64,000 nucleotides of DNA, taken from positions 1 through 64,000 of the forward strand of contig WNNJ02002494.1 of NCBI GenBank assembly GCA_012934845.2, written 5' to 3'. Source of the stretch: Pomphorhynchus laevis. Lineage: Eukaryota > Acanthocephala > Palaeacanthocephala > Echinorhynchida > Pomphorhynchidae. Positions 61,573 through 64,000 of the stretch are shown here, piece after piece (positions within the stretch are counted from its first letter, which is position 1; every line of letters starts with the position of its first letter). A program made the translations under genes and the position numbers. The notes under the pieces were generated by a model that worked only from the letters and a program-made list of their open reading frames with translations, was not told the DNA's origin and did not search any database.

Positions 61573-61967
61573 CTAAAATATTTCCAAAATAAACAGATAA
61601 TAGAACAATAAGTTAATTAACAGATAACTAAAACCATTATTTACTTTATAGAAAGGATTATTAGCTATTTGTGCATTACCGATTATTTGTGTAACTTTGA
61701 TAAGTTTCTTAGTGGTGAACATTTTTCTTCATATTTTAATCGGATATTTAGACAACTCAATTGAAACTCGTGTATATCACATGTATATTATATATATTTC
61801 GAGAAAAGCAAAGTGTCGCCCAATTTTTTTAATAAAATATATTTTTAATAAAAAGTTAATTAAACTTTTTTTAATTTACAGGAACGATTGTGCCCTGGCA
61901 TAAAAACAAGCGTAGGTTCCATAATTCCTTCGAATTGTATTAAAAATATACTTTATTTACTCTTTGA

Positions 61968-62100
61968 ATTTTTATAAATATACAGGAACGAAGAAAGTGA
62001 GTCTTTGCAAAAGCAAAAGTTTCATGATTTTCGCAATGAAAATAGAAGAATTCCATAAAAATCTCTCTTTCTTTGTTCCTAAAAATTTATAAAAATTTAA
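61968..62100. repeat. small inverted-repeat element, copy 3
   Basis: TTTTTATAAATATACAGGAA (61970) with AAGAAAGTGAGTC is inverted at CTCTCTTTCTTTGTTCCT and AAATTTATAAAAA (62068-62098). Same family as 46905-47076 and 47166-47452. A half copy may be at 61875. Confidence 0.6.
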
Positions 62101-62760
62101 TGTAGAAATCCATCAAACGGAAAGAGACCAGCTGGATCGTATAAATATTGTCAATATTAAAAGTGATTCCGAGCAAATACAAATCGTTCTTGAAAATAAT
62201 ATTAACCCTGTGTCGAAATATCGAAAGAAAATATTTAAGATGTTATTTGCTGAGAATAGCCTTAATAAATAAGAAAGAAGTGTTTAAATTTAAGGAAACT
62301 ACATGCTTTTTGTACATTTGGCCAATGTACAAAACTAATTAACTTTGAGTTAATTAATTACACTGTTAACTTTGAGTCTTTTTAATTGTAAATACGACTT
62401 ATTAATTATTATTTATTTAAATGTAATTCAGTTCAAAATCATCCCTTTTAAAATGTTCAAAATGTATCTAAAAATAATATCACACATTTATTCAGTACTA
62501 TAACACTTTTGGTGATGATAATTTAAACTGCCAAATTTTTAGATTAAAATTTTATCTAAGAATATGACCGCATTGGATTTGAAATACTTTCCACTTGTAC
62601 AATATAAAACATTAAAGCGACTAACAACCACCATTTTTATAGTAAAACTGACCAGACTTTATTTAGTATTTTACTTATAACAAAATTACGTCAATTTATT
62701 TCTAATTACATTTTAAAACGTAATAAGAAAATATGAATATTTTATAATATTTAAATTTTA
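62101..62760. other. intron upstream of exon 1
   Basis: A+T-rich, nothing recognised. The open frames here (for example 62148-62342 plus) have no motif. Confidence 0.65.
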
Positions 62761-62769
62761 ATTACTATT

Positions 62770-63560
62770 TTTATCCTGCACGCTGCTATAAGCAAATAGC
62801 AGTAAGCTGTTGGCTTATAGATAACACATATTTAAGATTAAAACACGTAGATAAGATTAAAAACCCATATTATAAATACGAACAAGAAAGGTTTTACCTT
62901 CAATTTGAAAACCTCTTTTCAAATTTTATTTTTTTTCAAAACCTCTTTTTTTTCAAAAAAAAAGAAAAATAAGGAAACAAACTGTAGATGACTAGTTTAA
63001 TAATTAGGAAAAATATATAGGTTTTTAAATTGAAGGTAGAAATTCCCCATACCAACGCTGACTGTATTTGAAATTGGAAATGATTTTAATTGAATTTGCA
63101 GAATGTAAGACGAAATTCTTTCATTAAATCTAATTGCCAATAAAATCGGACGAGTCTAGTGATTGTCAGCCAATATTAAAAGGACCGAAGCGTGAATTGT
63201 AGGTATTGGATCAGTAGCTGATAGGGTCCATCAATACTGAAATGTGGCGTACTGCTGTTGGCTTATAGATAGGATTTATGAAGCTTGCAGAATAAATAGT
63301 TATCAAATTTTAATAGTAAAAATGACTGCACAAGCATATACTAAGGGTCAATATTTGGGTTCGATACTAGCGGATAAAAGAAATTTTATGTCAGATCGTT
63401 AGGGGGCGGCACTTTGATTTATTTGGATACATCAATAGCTGATGAGGTCCACCAACATTGAAATTTAGCGTACTGATTTTGTTTAATAGATAGAATTAAA
63501 GTAACTTACAGTGTCATCAGAAATTTCAATTGGGATACCAACGCTTAGGAATACTAACGC
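62770..63560. repeat. diverged repeat units
   Basis: Blocks recur with 200-400-bp spacing: GTTGGCTTATAGATA (62810, 63258), TAGCTGATAGGGTCCATCAA/TAGCTGATGAGGTCCACCAA (63214, 63436), GCGTACTG (63247, 63467) and ATACCAACGCT (63049, 63536). An old tandem or repeated-insertion region of unknown class. Confidence 0.5.
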
Positions 63561-64000
63561 TTATTTAATTCGAAATCAGAAATGATTTCAATTTACAACA
63601 ACAATTTCTTGACAAGAAAAAATAATAATATACAAGATTTTTCTTGTCAACAACTGGTCCGATTGTCGGGTCGTGGAGGCAGTGCACAAATCAAACTACT
63701 CCAGACATCTCGATCATGGGCGACAGACCAAAGTTCTCTTTCATATTGCCTAAGGCGGGCGACGCCCAGTTTCACAATTTGATCTCTTCACCTGTACCGA
63801 GATCTACCTAGAGGTCTTTTTCTAAGTAGTCCATCCTACAAAACCCTCCGAGGAAGGCGATCCCTAGACATACTCAGAACGTGTCCTAGCCACCTCAGCT
63901 AACTTTCTTGGACGTTTATAAGCAGCGACTCTACCCCGAGTCCATTCCGGATGACCGAATTTCTAACCTTATCAATAAAACTAAGACCGGTCACACCGCG
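63561..64000 (-). mobile_element. LINE 3-prime end, runs past window edge
   Basis: Minus-strand translation (with a few stops) reads VRNSVIRNGLGVESLL, LRWLGHVLSMSRDRLPRRVL, QYERELWSVAHDRDVWSSL and ALPPRPDN. The RWLGHV-x-R-x-x-x-x-RLPRR block is typical for the C-terminus of CR1/RTE-like LINE proteins. The 3-prime tail contains a stem (TTGACAAGAAAAA against TTTTTCTTGTCAA). The same family lies at 1930-2110 in the other orientation. The LINE continues beyond 64000. Confidence 0.7.

Noticed and set aside
63483-63545. Possible upstream twitchin exon ending at a GTAAGT donor (minus strand)
   Set aside because: Its phase does not fit exon 1, it shows no Ig features, and the sequence is part of a diverged repeat seen again at 63040-63090.

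Overview
The window is strongly A+T-rich eukaryotic DNA carrying one very large, intron-rich gene on the minus strand. The gene runs in from beyond position 64000 and out past position 1. I could assemble 51 coding exons (61572 down to 1016, 11057 coding bases, about 3685 codons). Every junction is canonical GT-AG, and every exon length agrees with the reading phase of both neighbours. The protein is a giant muscle kinase of the twitchin/projectin (UNC-22) class: 18 immunoglobulin (Ig) domains, 15 fibronectin type III (FN3) domains and the N-lobe and catalytic-loop start of a titin-like kinase. The start codon, the first half of the first Ig domain, the rest of the kinase and the C-terminal Ig domains lie outside the window. 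Twitchin-type genes, this intron density and the repeat families point to an invertebrate animal, plausibly an ecdysozoan such as a non-Caenorhabditis nematode. The sequence does not settle the species.

Layout in transcription order (right to left). 64.0-61.6 kb: intron with a LINE 3-prime end, diverged repeats and a small inverted-repeat element. 61.6-56.5 kb: four N-terminal Ig domains (the first one partial). 54.1-48.6 kb: one Ig domain set between charged linkers, one with a 47-residue tandem duplication, and a 26-nt microexon. 46.1-34.0 kb: five Ig domains, interrupted by a 5.6-kb intron that holds two head-to-head copies of a reverse-transcriptase element separated by a 15-bp minisatellite. 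32.5-2.2 kb: the twitchin core of FN3-FN3-Ig and FN3-FN3-FN3-Ig super-repeats, ending FN3-FN3-FN3-Ig-Ig-FN3-FN3-Ig-Ig-FN3-kinase. 1.15-1.0 kb: the kinase exon that ends at the HLDLK motif.

Almost every domain boundary carries a phase-1 intron, and most domains are split once more. The exception is a 2779-nt exon holding seven whole domains, most of an eighth and the start of the kinase without an intron. The introns hold decayed mobile elements: a mariner/IS630-type transposase, LINE ends, Penelope-like reverse transcriptase and GIY-YIG pieces, fold-back elements, minisatellites and three long repeat pairs that bracket groups of exons. One of those pairs is inverted and encloses the exons leading into the kinase. 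I saw no second host gene, tRNA, rRNA, CRISPR array or LTR/virus-like element.
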